Origin: Ruminococcaceae bacterium UBA7067
Lineage (GTDB): Bacteria > Bacillota > Clostridia > Oscillospirales > Acutalibacteraceae
DNA length: 23,533 nucleotides
NCBI GenBank assembly: GCA_002493755.1
Contig: DKZT01000069.1
Coordinates: 1 to 23,533 of the forward strand
Direction: 5' to 3'
The position numbers were made by a program, and so were the translations under genes. Below, piece after piece: positions 14,289 through 23,419 of the stretch. The notes under the pieces are model-generated. The model was not told where the DNA came from and searched no databases. It saw only the letters and a list, made by a program, of their open reading frames with translations. Position 1 is the stretch's first letter. Each line of letters opens with the position of its first letter.

Positions 14289-14747
14289 ATGGTTAAAAAG
14301 TTTTTTCAAAGAGGTACACTTGGTTTCCTGATGGGAGTATTTATTACGGTATTGATTCCTGTTTTAATTTCTTTTTCTATCGGTGACGGAAAATATTACG
14401 CAATCGTTCCTGCCTTTACCGAGCAGTGCGGCAACGAAATCAACGCGGCGGCTATTCAATATCTGCTCGGTGGCGTACTCGGTTTTATGTGTGCGGCAAG
14501 CTCCATACTGTTTGAGATTGAAAAATTCGGAATACTGAAGCAGTTCTTTTTACACTTCCTGTGCATTTCTGTTTCAATGCTGCCGATAGCGTATATCTGC
14601 CACTGGATGGAGCATAGCTTCTGGGGCGTTCTTTCATATTTTGCAATATTCACATTCATTTATCTGATAATCTTCATTTCGCAGTTGACATTCTGGAAAA
14701 TAAAAATAAAGAAAATGAACGAGAAGCTTTCAAAAACCAGCAGATAA
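14289..14747 (+). CDS. DUF3021 family four-helix membrane protein
   Basis: A 152-residue integral membrane protein with four hydrophobic segments at about 10-30, 55-75, 85-105 and 112-135, a short basic N-terminus (MVKKFFQRG) and a basic C-terminal tail (KIKIKKMNEKL). The RGTLGFLMGVFI start, the YLLGGVLGFMCAASSILFEIEKFG stretch in helix 2 and the following HFLCI helix fit the DUF3021 pattern. DUF3021 genes are frequently next to a LytTR regulator, as here. The likely role is a membrane-bound inhibitor or signal sensor for that regulator, by analogy with HdrM/BrsM-type partners; that is inference. GAGAGGAG precedes the ATG. A strong terminator follows 5 bases after the stop. Confidence 0.82.
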   Translation: MVKKFFQRGTLGFLMGVFITVLIPVLISFSIGDGKYYAIVPAFTEQCGNEINAAAIQYLLGGVLGFMCAASSILFEIEKFGILKQFFLHFLCISVSMLPIAYICHWMEHSFWGVLSYFAIFTFIYLIIFISQLTFWKIKIKKMNEKLSKTSR

Positions 14748-14751
14748 ACTA

Positions 14752-14784
14752 AAGCCGGACGGGGTTCGTCCGGCTTGAATTTTT
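14752..14784. terminator. Strong terminator between the convergent DUF3021 and ade genes
   Basis: AAGCCGGACG (14752-14761) pairs perfectly with CGTCCGGCTT (14767-14776) around a 5-base loop. On the plus strand it is followed by GAATTTTTATTT; on the minus strand by the moderately T-rich TAGTTTATCT. It directly follows the DUF3021 gene and overlaps the ade stop region, so it probably serves both strands, best on plus. Confidence 0.82.
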
Positions 14785-16474
14785 ATTTCAGAAGCTCAAA
14801 TTTGTCAACGTCAACAACTCCGAGGGTTGTCAGCTTTAAACGCGGAATTACGGGCAGACTGACAAACGAAAGCGTCATAAACGGGTCGATATTTTTATTC
14901 ACTCCGAGAGAATAAGCCGCCTGCTTAAGTAATGCAAGCTTTTCGCTGACGTAAGAAACGCTTTTGTCGGTCATCAGTCCTGCGATTTCAAGCGGCAGAC
15001 TTTCAATCACACTGCCGTTGTTTACAACAACCATACCGCCGCCCATATCAATTATTGTGTTGACAGCCGCTGCAATATCGCTGTCATTTGTGCCGACAGC
15101 GATAATATTGTGCGAGTCGTGCGCTATGCTTGTGGCGACTGCGCCGCTTTTCAAGCCGTAGCCCTTGATATAGCAACGCCCGATATGCCCTGTATTTTTA
15201 TGCCGTTCAACAACGCATACCTTGAGTATATCGTTTTTGGTATCTATACTTTCAGCCTCTCCCTCATCGGTTGTTACAATCTGACCGTTTATTAAGCCGA
15301 TCACCTTTTCACGGCTCTTAGTTATTTCGATAGATTTCTCGCTGATTTTTGCGGTATTCATCGTGTGGCGCACCTTATAATCCAAGTCGGCATCAATGCC
15401 GCAAGCCGATACTGCCTTATTCGGGTCAGGCTGTTTGCCGTTTTTGTAAACAGCTGAAATGCTTACGCTGTCAATATCGTCAAGCAGAACAAGATCGGCG
15501 ATATAGCCCGGCGCAATCGCACCTCTGCGCTTTAGATTAAAATACTGCGCCGCATTCATTGACGCAACCTTATAGGCGATTTCAGGCTTCACACCGCTTG
15601 AAATTGCTTTTCTTATGATATAGTCGATATGCCCGTTTTCGATAAGCTCGCCCGGGTGCTTATCGTCCGTTGCGAACAGACACCTTGCGTAGGTGTCGCC
15701 CTTGAGCAGAGGAACAAGAGCTTCAAGATTCCTGCCTGCTGTTCCCTGCCTTATCATAATATACTGACCGAGCGAGAGCTTTTCAAGCGCTTCCTCTGCT
15801 GTGGTACACTCGTGGTCGGACATTACCCCTGCGGCGGCATATGCGTTCAGGCTTTCGCCCTTAAGTCCCGGTGCGTGACCGTCAACTGTCTTGCCCTTGC
15901 TTTCAGCGGATAAAATCATTTCTGTTATTTCGCTGTCTGCACCGACTGTTGCCGGGAAGTTCATCATCTCAGCCAGTCCGAGCACACGCTGATTCTGCAT
16001 ATATTTTTCAGTATCCGTATGATTTATCACCGCACCGTTCTCGTCAAACGGACTTGCAGGCACACAGGACGGAACGGCAAAGAACACATCAATCGGCAGA
16101 TTTTCGGTAGCCTTTAGCATATAGTCAATTCCGTCCGCTCCGAGGACATTTGTTATCTCGTGCGGGTCTGTAATTACCGCTGTTGTGCCGTGCGGCGACA
16201 CAGCCTGCGCAAAGCTTTCGGGCGAAACTACGGAGCTTTCAAGGTGAATGTGGCTGTCGATAAAGCCCGGAACAAGATACCTGCCTGTGCAGTCGATTTC
16301 GTTTTCACCGTTATAGCCACCGATTCCTGCAATATATCCGCACGATAACGCCACATCAGCCGTTACAAACTCGTTTGTAAAAACATTCAGGTATTTTACA
16401 TTCTTAAACACCGTATCGGCTTTTACTCTGCCTGCGGCTGTGTCAATCAGCTTCTTCTTTTCTTCACTGTTCAT
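14783..16474 (-). CDS. ade: Adenine deaminase
   Basis: A 563-residue amidohydrolase-fold adenine deaminase, which converts adenine to hypoxanthine and ammonia in purine salvage. Metal-binding HIH (His75/His77) follows PGFIDSHIHLESS. Further hallmarks are GTTAVITDPHEI, LFATDDKHPGEL, and the C-terminal family block IAHDSHNIIAVGTNDSDI with MGGGMVVVNNG. The length is typical of the bacterial Ade family (about 570-600). It is the last gene of the addB-addA-ade operon: only 5 bases separate it from the addA stop codon, and its ribosome-binding site (AGAGGTG) lies within the end of addA. The link between adenine deamination and AddAB repair is probably co-transcription only. Confidence 0.95.
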   Translation of the reverse strand: MNSEEKKKLIDTAAGRVKADTVFKNVKYLNVFTNEFVTADVALSCGYIAGIGGYNGENEIDCTGRYLVPGFIDSHIHLESSVVSPESFAQAVSPHGTTAVITDPHEITNVLGADGIDYMLKATENLPIDVFFAVPSCVPASPFDENGAVINHTDTEKYMQNQRVLGLAEMMNFPATVGADSEITEMILSAESKGKTVDGHAPGLKGESLNAYAAAGVMSDHECTTAEEALEKLSLGQYIMIRQGTAGRNLEALVPLLKGDTYARCLFATDDKHPGELIENGHIDYIIRKAISSGVKPEIAYKVASMNAAQYFNLKRRGAIAPGYIADLVLLDDIDSVSISAVYKNGKQPDPNKAVSACGIDADLDYKVRHTMNTAKISEKSIEITKSREKVIGLINGQIVTTDEGEAESIDTKNDILKVCVVERHKNTGHIGRCYIKGYGLKSGAVATSIAHDSHNIIAVGTNDSDIAAAVNTIIDMGGGMVVVNNGSVIESLPLEIAGLMTDKSVSYVSEKLALLKQAAYSLGVNKNIDPFMTLSFVSLPVIPRLKLTTLGVVDVDKFELLK

Positions 16475-16479
16475 ATCTG

Positions 16480-19400
16480 TTACACCTCTATTGTGTCGTT
16501 GAGCGCAAAGGAATAGATTACACAGCGCGACACCTCTAAGCCTGTTGAAAGCTTCATAGCGTAGCTGTAAAGCTTAAGCTGCTGTGCGTATCTCTCTTTC
16601 AGCTCCTGCATATTTTTCACTCTGTCTGTTTTATAGTCAATTATAGTAATTTTACCATCCTGTGCAAAGGCGCAGTCAACAGCGCCCTGCAAAATCATCT
16701 CGTCAGCATCGGTGAGCTTTGAGTCAAGATAAATATCCTTTGCTTTGATTTTTACCGCAAAACGGTACTCGCGGTAAGTATCCTCGGCATTCAGAAAGCT
16801 CTGCATTATCGGAGTATTAAGGCAGTTTAACACCTTTTTAATATCAACGGCTTCAGCCTGCTCTTTAGAAATATATCTGCCGCTTTGCAAGCGTTCAAGC
16901 TCGGCTTCGGGATTTTTCATAAACGCCTTGAAATCGGCAAACTGCATAACCGTGTGAATTGCCGTACCCTTTTGTGCGGCTGTCATATTACCGTTTGACG
17001 CAAACGCAGGTCTTGAGGAGAATGAATGAAGCCTGCCGTCGTCCTTGTGCGCTATATCGGAAACCGACACCTTGACGGGTATTTGCGTAAGCGCGTTATT
17101 GCCGTATTCGAGCGAGAGCCTGCGTTTAATCTCTTCAAAGGTTATATTGATATTTCTGCATTCCTTATCCTCACGTGCAAGAAAATCCTCCGCAATTTCT
17201 TCGCCCATATAAATTTCTGTTTTCCAGAAATCCTCGGTCTTTCCGTCAAACGGCTTACAGGGAATTTCGAGAATATCGGAAAGATTGCTGTTTGCGCCGT
17301 AGAGCAGCGCACAGGCGGCGAGCCGCTGTGCCGTAGTTGAGAGCCTTCTTACAACATACGGATGAATAGCCTGATTCTCGGTATCAAGCTTAGAATACAG
17401 CTCGCTCAAGGTTTCCTTGACCTTTGCACTGCGGAATGAGGCAAGCATAATAAGCTTTTCCTTTGCTCTTGTAAGCGCGACATACAGAACGCGCAGCTCC
17501 TCTGAAATTTCATCAATATCCTGCTGCATTTTAACTGCCTGCTTCTGCACCGTTTCCAGCTTATACGGCCCGTCAATATAGTTTACCGCTGCGCCTACTC
17601 CGAGCTTCGGGTGCATCAGAAGCTGTGAATAGTCGTTTTTCTTCTGCGAGGAAATGCCTGCGACAAAGCAGACGGGAAATTCAAGGCCCTTTGAGCCGTG
17701 TATTGTCATTATTTTCACCTTACTCGTTTCACCGTCCACACGTGCCGCCTTAAGCTCAACGCTTTGCTCCAGAAGCTTATCAAGGTAGCGGATATATGAG
17801 GAAAGTCCGCCTCCCGTTTCGTCATAATCGGCTGTGTACTGACGGAAAAGCCTGAGGTTATTAAGCTTAAGCTCGCCTCCGTCTGTTGATGACACAATGA
17901 GCGGATAAGCCGTTTTTGAATATATTTCATCTACCAGCTCCGCCAGACTGAGAGTAGCTGAAAGACTGCGAAGCTGTGAGAGCGTATCGCACAGCTGAGC
18001 GCAGTGCCTGTCGCCGTCTGCAGCAAATTTTGAAACGGAGCGGTAGAGCGGCTCGTGACGGTTCTCGGCTCTTATTTTTGCAAGCTCAGTCGGAGTAAAG
18101 GCAAATATCGGACTTGTCATTACATTCAGAAGCGGAACATCCTGAAGAGGATTGCTGATAACCCTCAGCAGTGAAATAATAATTGAGATTTCGACCGTGT
18201 CGAGAAAATTATCGGTTGAGCTGCACTGCGCAGGGATTCCTGCGGCATTGAGTACGCTGAGATAATCAAGTGCGTGCGTGTTGTTGCGAAGCAGTATTGC
18301 AAAGTCGCTGTATTTAGCCGCCCGTTTTATGCCGTTTTCCTCAACCTCAAAATCCTGCTTCATACTGATAATTTTATTTGCAATTAGCCTTGCTTCGGCT
18401 GTGTAAGCGGAAATCTCGGCTTTTTTCGGAGTAAAGATGAGGTTGAGAGTACAGTCGGGCGTATCGTCCTCGCTGTATGAAGCTCCGCAGACAAGCTTAT
18501 CCTCGTCGAGATAATACATATCTCCTGCTTGCGGCGACATAAGCTTTGAAAAGATGAAATTAACCGTTTGTGCAATTCCGCTTCTGCTTCTGAAATTTTT
18601 ATCCAGCACAATCTTCGCAGGGTAATTGTCTAGCGTCCTGTCATACGGCAGATATGAATTTTTGCGGCGCAGAAAAAGCTCGGGATTTGCCAGACGAAAG
18701 CGATATATACTCTGCTTGACATCGCCGACTACGAACAGCTTTCTGCCGTTGTCGCTTACGCTTGTGAAGATTAAATCCTGCACCTCGTTTGCATCCTGAT
18801 ACTCGTCAACCATAACCTCGCTGAACGAGTCGGAGAGCTTTTGCGCCAGAGCAGTCGGCTTGCCGCCGTCACACAGCAGGCGCATAGTCCAGCGTTCGAG
18901 GTCTGAAAAATCGGCAAGGCTCTCCTCTGCCTTAAGCCTTGCGTACTCCTGCGAAAAGAGCCGCACTGTATTGAACAGAGCCGAAACGGCAGGACGGACA
19001 ATGCAGGTTGAATTTGAGTATTGCTTGCTGTCGCAGATAAACAGCTTGGGGATATTAGTTTTGATTTCCTCTTTTATCATATTGCATATGTTTGCAATAT
19101 GCACCTTTACAGGATGGCTTGCATAGCCCGTTGCCGCAGTCAGTCTGCCGAAATCGTGCTTTGCGCCTGCAAATTTATACAGACAGTCCCAATCCCTGTC
19201 TTTGACGAGCTGTGCATACTCGTCAGTAATAGCTTTATACCTTGAGGTTATAGTGTCACCGAATTTCTTTCCTAATTCCGTGTTACACTCAAACAGTCTG
19301 ATACATTCATTCACCTTATCGGTGAGAAAATCGGCGGCAAGCTTCGCTTCAAGGAGTATTGCCTTTCCCCATACGCTGTCTGAAATATCATCCTTGAGAT

Positions 19401-19998
19401 ACTCACGCTCAACGTCCTCCATCCATTTTTCGGGGAACGGCTGTGAGCAAAGGAACTCGTAAATATTCAGTACTGTGGCTTTAAGGTTATACTCGCCCTT
19501 GGCGGTGCTGAAGCAGTCCGCCATATATCTGAATGCCTGATTCTCACTGTCATAAAGATTTTCTATCACGTTTTCAACTGCTTGATTTTTAATAACAGCC
19601 AATGCGCTTTCATCGCCGATTTTATAGTCCGAGGGTATATCGTCAAGGAGATAGAAATTTTCTTTTATTACATTGCCGCAAAAGCTGTGGATTGTGCTGA
19701 TATTCGCCTTGGAAAGCAGCATAAGCTGGCGGCGGTAATATACCTCGTTCGGGAATTTTTTGGAAAGAAGCTCAAGCTGAGCCGATATTCTCTCCCTCAT
19801 TTCTGCCGCCGCCGCTTTCGTATATGTAACGATGAGCAGCTTGTCAATATCGGTTTTATTGTCGGGGTCGGTAATTCTGCTTATCACACGCTCAACAAGC
19901 ACGGCTGTCTTTCCCGAGCCTGCCGCCGCAGAAACTATCACAGAGCCGCCCTTTGCATTTATTGCGTCCTTTTGCGCAGGAGTCCATTCTCTGGGCAT
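16480..19998 (-). CDS. addA: ATP-dependent helicase/nuclease subunit A
   Basis: A 1172-residue UvrD/Rep-type helicase fused to a RecB-family nuclease, slightly shorter than B. subtilis AddA (1232). Walker A is SAAAGSGKT (Lys30/Thr31). The Q-motif region is EWTPAQKDAI, Walker B is VMVDEYQDA, and other helicase motifs include GDVKQSIYRFR, TIHGSKGLEFPV and LRVLYVALTRAKEKL. The C-terminal nuclease has GTAIHTVMQ, LQGAVDCAF and IIDYKTDR with the catalytic Asp and Lys. With AddB it resects double-strand breaks until Chi and loads RecA. A GTG at 20004 overlaps the addB stop, but AGGAGG lies 7 bases before the ATG at 19998, which I chose. It is tightly coupled to addB upstream and ade downstream. Confidence 0.97.
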   Translation of the reverse strand: MPREWTPAQKDAINAKGGSVIVSAAAGSGKTAVLVERVISRITDPDNKTDIDKLLIVTYTKAAAAEMRERISAQLELLSKKFPNEVYYRRQLMLLSKANISTIHSFCGNVIKENFYLLDDIPSDYKIGDESALAVIKNQAVENVIENLYDSENQAFRYMADCFSTAKGEYNLKATVLNIYEFLCSQPFPEKWMEDVEREYLKDDISDSVWGKAILLEAKLAADFLTDKVNECIRLFECNTELGKKFGDTITSRYKAITDEYAQLVKDRDWDCLYKFAGAKHDFGRLTAATGYASHPVKVHIANICNMIKEEIKTNIPKLFICDSKQYSNSTCIVRPAVSALFNTVRLFSQEYARLKAEESLADFSDLERWTMRLLCDGGKPTALAQKLSDSFSEVMVDEYQDANEVQDLIFTSVSDNGRKLFVVGDVKQSIYRFRLANPELFLRRKNSYLPYDRTLDNYPAKIVLDKNFRSRSGIAQTVNFIFSKLMSPQAGDMYYLDEDKLVCGASYSEDDTPDCTLNLIFTPKKAEISAYTAEARLIANKIISMKQDFEVEENGIKRAAKYSDFAILLRNNTHALDYLSVLNAAGIPAQCSSTDNFLDTVEISIIISLLRVISNPLQDVPLLNVMTSPIFAFTPTELAKIRAENRHEPLYRSVSKFAADGDRHCAQLCDTLSQLRSLSATLSLAELVDEIYSKTAYPLIVSSTDGGELKLNNLRLFRQYTADYDETGGGLSSYIRYLDKLLEQSVELKAARVDGETSKVKIMTIHGSKGLEFPVCFVAGISSQKKNDYSQLLMHPKLGVGAAVNYIDGPYKLETVQKQAVKMQQDIDEISEELRVLYVALTRAKEKLIMLASFRSAKVKETLSELYSKLDTENQAIHPYVVRRLSTTAQRLAACALLYGANSNLSDILEIPCKPFDGKTEDFWKTEIYMGEEIAEDFLAREDKECRNINITFEEIKRRLSLEYGNNALTQIPVKVSVSDIAHKDDGRLHSFSSRPAFASNGNMTAAQKGTAIHTVMQFADFKAFMKNPEAELERLQSGRYISKEQAEAVDIKKVLNCLNTPIMQSFLNAEDTYREYRFAVKIKAKDIYLDSKLTDADEMILQGAVDCAFAQDGKITIIDYKTDRVKNMQELKERYAQQLKLYSYAMKLSTGLEVSRCVIYSFALNDTIEV

Positions 19999-20000
19999 AT

Positions 20001-23000
20001 TCACACCTCCTCGCCGTTATATACGGGCGATTTTGAAATATCCTTAAGATTCACGCTGTCCATTCCGCTTTCAAAGCCGCAGGAGCTGCCGTACGGGCAG
20101 TATTGACACGCGTCGCTGTCGGAGGATTTTACGGGTAATGTGTTTATCCTGCCGCTCATCAGGGATTTTACCATATGAATAATAAGCGTATCTATTTTAT
20201 CAAAGCACGATTTAAGGTCGCTTTGGCTCATAACGCTCTTAGCTTTAATGTATTTTCCGTCCTTTTTCATTGCCTGAGAGATTTCCTCGCCGTCATCAAC
20301 AATAACGCCGTCCATAGCGTAGGATTTGTCGATTTCCTCCTCACCCTGAGTATCGGAAACAAGATTCGGCGCAGCAGGCATATATAAAACGCCTGCAGGT
20401 GTTATTTTATGCTTGAACCTCTTCTCGCCGTTTTGCGCTAACGCTTTTAAATATATGAGCATCTGAAGGTTAAGACCGAAGTTTATATCGTTAATCTTAA
20501 ACTCCTTTTTGCCCGATTTATAATCGACTATTCTTATATAAAAGCTGCCGTCCCTTTCAAGCTTGTCAACCCTGTCAACCTTTCCTCTTACGCTTATCAC
20601 GGTTTCATCATCAAGCGTTATCGACACAGGCTCAATATCGCCGTCATTTTTATCATAGTCAATTTTCAGCTCACAGCAGAGAGGGTCAAAGCCGCAGGAC
20701 ATAAGCTCGGAAACTATATGATTAATCAGTATTTCCGCGCCCTTTTCTATTCTGCCGAGACCGTAAAGGAATCTTTTTGATTTATCCTCGCTGCCGCCGA
20801 AATAGTTGTCAAGATATGCTGAAATAACAGCCTTGATTTCATCGCTTAATTTTTTCTGCTGAATCAAGTCATTAAGCTGCGGCACGGTAAATTTACTCAG
20901 CAGTATTTCCAGTATATAGTGAATAAGCGTGCCGAACTCAGCGGCGTTTATTTCCGCCCTTTTGCGCTCCTTTATATTCAGACCGTAGGTGCAGAAATAC
21001 TGATAAGGACAAAGGTAAAACTTTTCTATCTGAGAAGCGGAAAGATTTATGCTGTTTCCGCCGAAAAGCTTTTTTGCAAGCGAATGTGATTCTATCTTAA
21101 GCGGCTCTTTTTTAAGCATTGAATCAATCCTGCGAACTACCGCGCCTTTATCGCCGTCCTTGAAGTAATCCTTTAAATCTTTGATAACCTCATTATCCTC
21201 AGAAAAGCCTGAGGCAAGAAATTCAAATGCTGAAGCCTCACTGCGGATAAACGAGCCGTCGTGCTTTTCAATAATATAATTCCTGTCGCTGTTTGTTATT
21301 TTCAGTATTCCGATTATTTCACGGATAATCGAGGATTCCTTGTATTCCTCTCCCGATAAAGCCTGAGTGTAAAAGCCAGCATACAGTCTTTCACAGGGAG
21401 ATGACACCGAAGTGTAAACATAAAACAGCTCGTTTGAAGCAAGTCCGCTTATTGAATCGTAAAGCCCTAAGCCCTGCTCACGCAGAATACAACGCTCATT
21501 GTCGGTAAACACACCTGCCGCTGTCGGGATTTTCGGAAATTCGTCCTGAATACAGCCGAGCATAAACACTATCTTCGGCGAGTCTGTTCTTATTCTGTCG
21601 GCAGTGCCGACTGTTACCTCGTCTAAGCTTTGCGGTATATATGAAATATCCGCCGAATTGACATAAAGCTTGAAAAGCTCAGTGTACTCTCTGAGACTGA
21701 GCCTTGTATCGGAAAGAGCCGAGTAGATTTGGTCAAGGCTTTCAATCAGCATATCCCATATTCTGTCAAGCTCCTGCAAGCGAGCCGTATCGTTGTTGTC
21801 AATATACACCTGCTCCTCAGCCTTAAGAGCAGATTTAACGCTTCGGCTTTCTAAGATGCTGTATAGCTGTCGGGTAATTTCGCCGCCTGTTTTATCCTTT
21901 ATATTATCGCGGAATTTTATAAGCGGCTCAATGCATTTTTTCCTTGACGCTTCGATTTTTTCAAGTCTTTTTTTGTCGCCCTCAGTGAAGCCCTCTTTAA
22001 AGCCGTCGGGGTTGTGAGTAAACGGAGAAAGCCACTTTGAGCCGCTGATGTTCCACACATATGTATAATTTTCAAGCTCAAATATTTCCTCGTCAGAAAG
22101 CGAGGTGTAGCCTGTTTTCAGCATTCTGAATATATGCTCTGTTGAAAAGCTGCTGCACACCGCATCGAGAATTGACACGGTATATCTGACAAGCGCCTTT
22201 TGTGACAGCGGCTGAGGATTTTCCATATAATATGAAATATCGTTTTTGTCAAGGGCTCTGCTGAGTATTCCTTTATACGGTGTAAGATTTCTCACTATAA
22301 CGGCAATATCGGAGTATTTATATGAACACTCGGTCACAAGCCGCTTAATCTCGGCGGCTGTATATTCGCACTCGTCATAGATTGTGCAACCCTGATATAC
22401 CGTAACTCCGTTTGTATCGGGCGTTTCGGTTACGGGAGACGAGGAGTATATATTTCTCTCAAGCAATGCGATGGCTTTATTCCGAAAGCGATAGTTTTTA
22501 TCAAGCTCAATCGGCGTCATTACGGTTATTCCGTTTTTACGGGCAATATCGGTAAGTGATTTTTTTGTTTCTTTGGTAATTTTGAAAACATCATTATCAC
22601 TTTCAAAATCAGCCTTGCTGCCGCACAGCGTTACTGCAAATTCCTTTGCCGAGCACATCAAAAGCTCAATGAGCATAAGCTCCTGTCTTGTAAAGCCGCT
22701 GAAGCAGTCAAGCGCAATCACACAGCCGCTGAAAATATTATTCTCGGTCAGCTTATTATAAATCAGTGTAAGGTTGTCGAGAGGGTCGGAATAAGCCTGA
22801 TTTAACAGAGCATTATACGCAGATGAAATAAGCGCAACATCGGAAAGCTTTTTTGTCAGTGTTTCACTCTCAACCCTGCCGCTGAAATCGGACACAGCCT
22901 TGCTCGTCAGGGCGCAGCTTTTCATTTCATTGACAGTATTCAGAATCACCGGGATAAAATCAGCTCTGCCAACCTGATTCTGATAAAGCTTCAGATTATC

Positions 23001-23303
23001 AGTGCATTCTTTAAGAGCCAATGACATAAATATGTTCTTAAGTCCGTCGTCAATAGGCTTTTGCGGAAAGCCTCCGCTTTGTCTGAACACGAAGTCCGCC
23101 ATTCTGTTGAAGCTCAAGACATTTATATTCCCGGCAAGCTCCGGTCCTATTTTGTCTACAATTTTTTTCTCGGTTGCAAAGCTATGCTGTTCAGGCACCA
23201 GTAAAACAAGGCTGCTCTCCCCTTTTCGGGCAAGCGAACACAAATATTCAATGATATATTCCGTTTTGCCTGTTCCGCTTCTTCCGATAATAAATTTAAG
23301 CAT
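20001..23303 (-). CDS. addB: ATP-dependent helicase/nuclease subunit B
   Basis: A 1100-residue AddB. An N-terminal Walker A (GRSGTGKT, residues 7-14) opens an inactivated helicase-like region, ending in a nuclease domain with GKVDRVD and IVDYKSGK. Four cysteines arranged as in AddB iron-sulfur nucleases are present: one in FYLCPYQYFC before the nuclease, and the C-terminal set in DACQYCPYGSSCGF (C-x2-C-x5-C). The 4Fe-4S cluster staples the nuclease domain. B. subtilis AddB is 1166 residues, so this is a full-length, slightly compact form. It is the first gene of the addB-addA-ade operon. AAGGTGG precedes the ATG at 23303, and a promoter is visible at 23340-23368. Confidence 0.97.
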   Translation of the reverse strand: MLKFIIGRSGTGKTEYIIEYLCSLARKGESSLVLLVPEQHSFATEKKIVDKIGPELAGNINVLSFNRMADFVFRQSGGFPQKPIDDGLKNIFMSLALKECTDNLKLYQNQVGRADFIPVILNTVNEMKSCALTSKAVSDFSGRVESETLTKKLSDVALISSAYNALLNQAYSDPLDNLTLIYNKLTENNIFSGCVIALDCFSGFTRQELMLIELLMCSAKEFAVTLCGSKADFESDNDVFKITKETKKSLTDIARKNGITVMTPIELDKNYRFRNKAIALLERNIYSSSPVTETPDTNGVTVYQGCTIYDECEYTAAEIKRLVTECSYKYSDIAVIVRNLTPYKGILSRALDKNDISYYMENPQPLSQKALVRYTVSILDAVCSSFSTEHIFRMLKTGYTSLSDEEIFELENYTYVWNISGSKWLSPFTHNPDGFKEGFTEGDKKRLEKIEASRKKCIEPLIKFRDNIKDKTGGEITRQLYSILESRSVKSALKAEEQVYIDNNDTARLQELDRIWDMLIESLDQIYSALSDTRLSLREYTELFKLYVNSADISYIPQSLDEVTVGTADRIRTDSPKIVFMLGCIQDEFPKIPTAAGVFTDNERCILREQGLGLYDSISGLASNELFYVYTSVSSPCERLYAGFYTQALSGEEYKESSIIREIIGILKITNSDRNYIIEKHDGSFIRSEASAFEFLASGFSEDNEVIKDLKDYFKDGDKGAVVRRIDSMLKKEPLKIESHSLAKKLFGGNSINLSASQIEKFYLCPYQYFCTYGLNIKERKRAEINAAEFGTLIHYILEILLSKFTVPQLNDLIQQKKLSDEIKAVISAYLDNYFGGSEDKSKRFLYGLGRIEKGAEILINHIVSELMSCGFDPLCCELKIDYDKNDGDIEPVSITLDDETVISVRGKVDRVDKLERDGSFYIRIVDYKSGKKEFKINDINFGLNLQMLIYLKALAQNGEKRFKHKITPAGVLYMPAAPNLVSDTQGEEEIDKSYAMDGVIVDDGEEISQAMKKDGKYIKAKSVMSQSDLKSCFDKIDTLIIHMVKSLMSGRINTLPVKSSDSDACQYCPYGSSCGFESGMDSVNLKDISKSPVYNGEEV

Positions 23304-23339
23304 TTTACCACCTTACTCAAGAAAACAATAGTTTCTTTT

Positions 23340-23368
23340 ATTTTATCATATATAATTTTCCGCCGCAA
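23340..23368 (-). promoter_or_regulatory. Promoter of the addB-addA-ade operon
   Basis: On the minus strand, TTGCGG (23368-23363), a 17-base spacer and TAAAAT (23345-23340), about 40 bases before the addB start. The -35 box lies inside an inverted repeat, GCCGCAA (23362-23368) with TTGCGGC (23386-23392). Confidence 0.5.
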
Positions 23369-23419
23369 GGAAAGCTCTGTTAAAATTGCGGCTTTTGATT
23401 ATGATGTTTCAAATTCGGA

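Noticed and set aside
23362..23392. Inverted repeat GCCGCAA/TTGCGGC followed by TTTT on the plus strand, as a terminator
   Set aside because: The stem is only 7 bp with a 17-base loop, and no plus-strand gene lies upstream. It overlaps the addB promoter and may be incidental.
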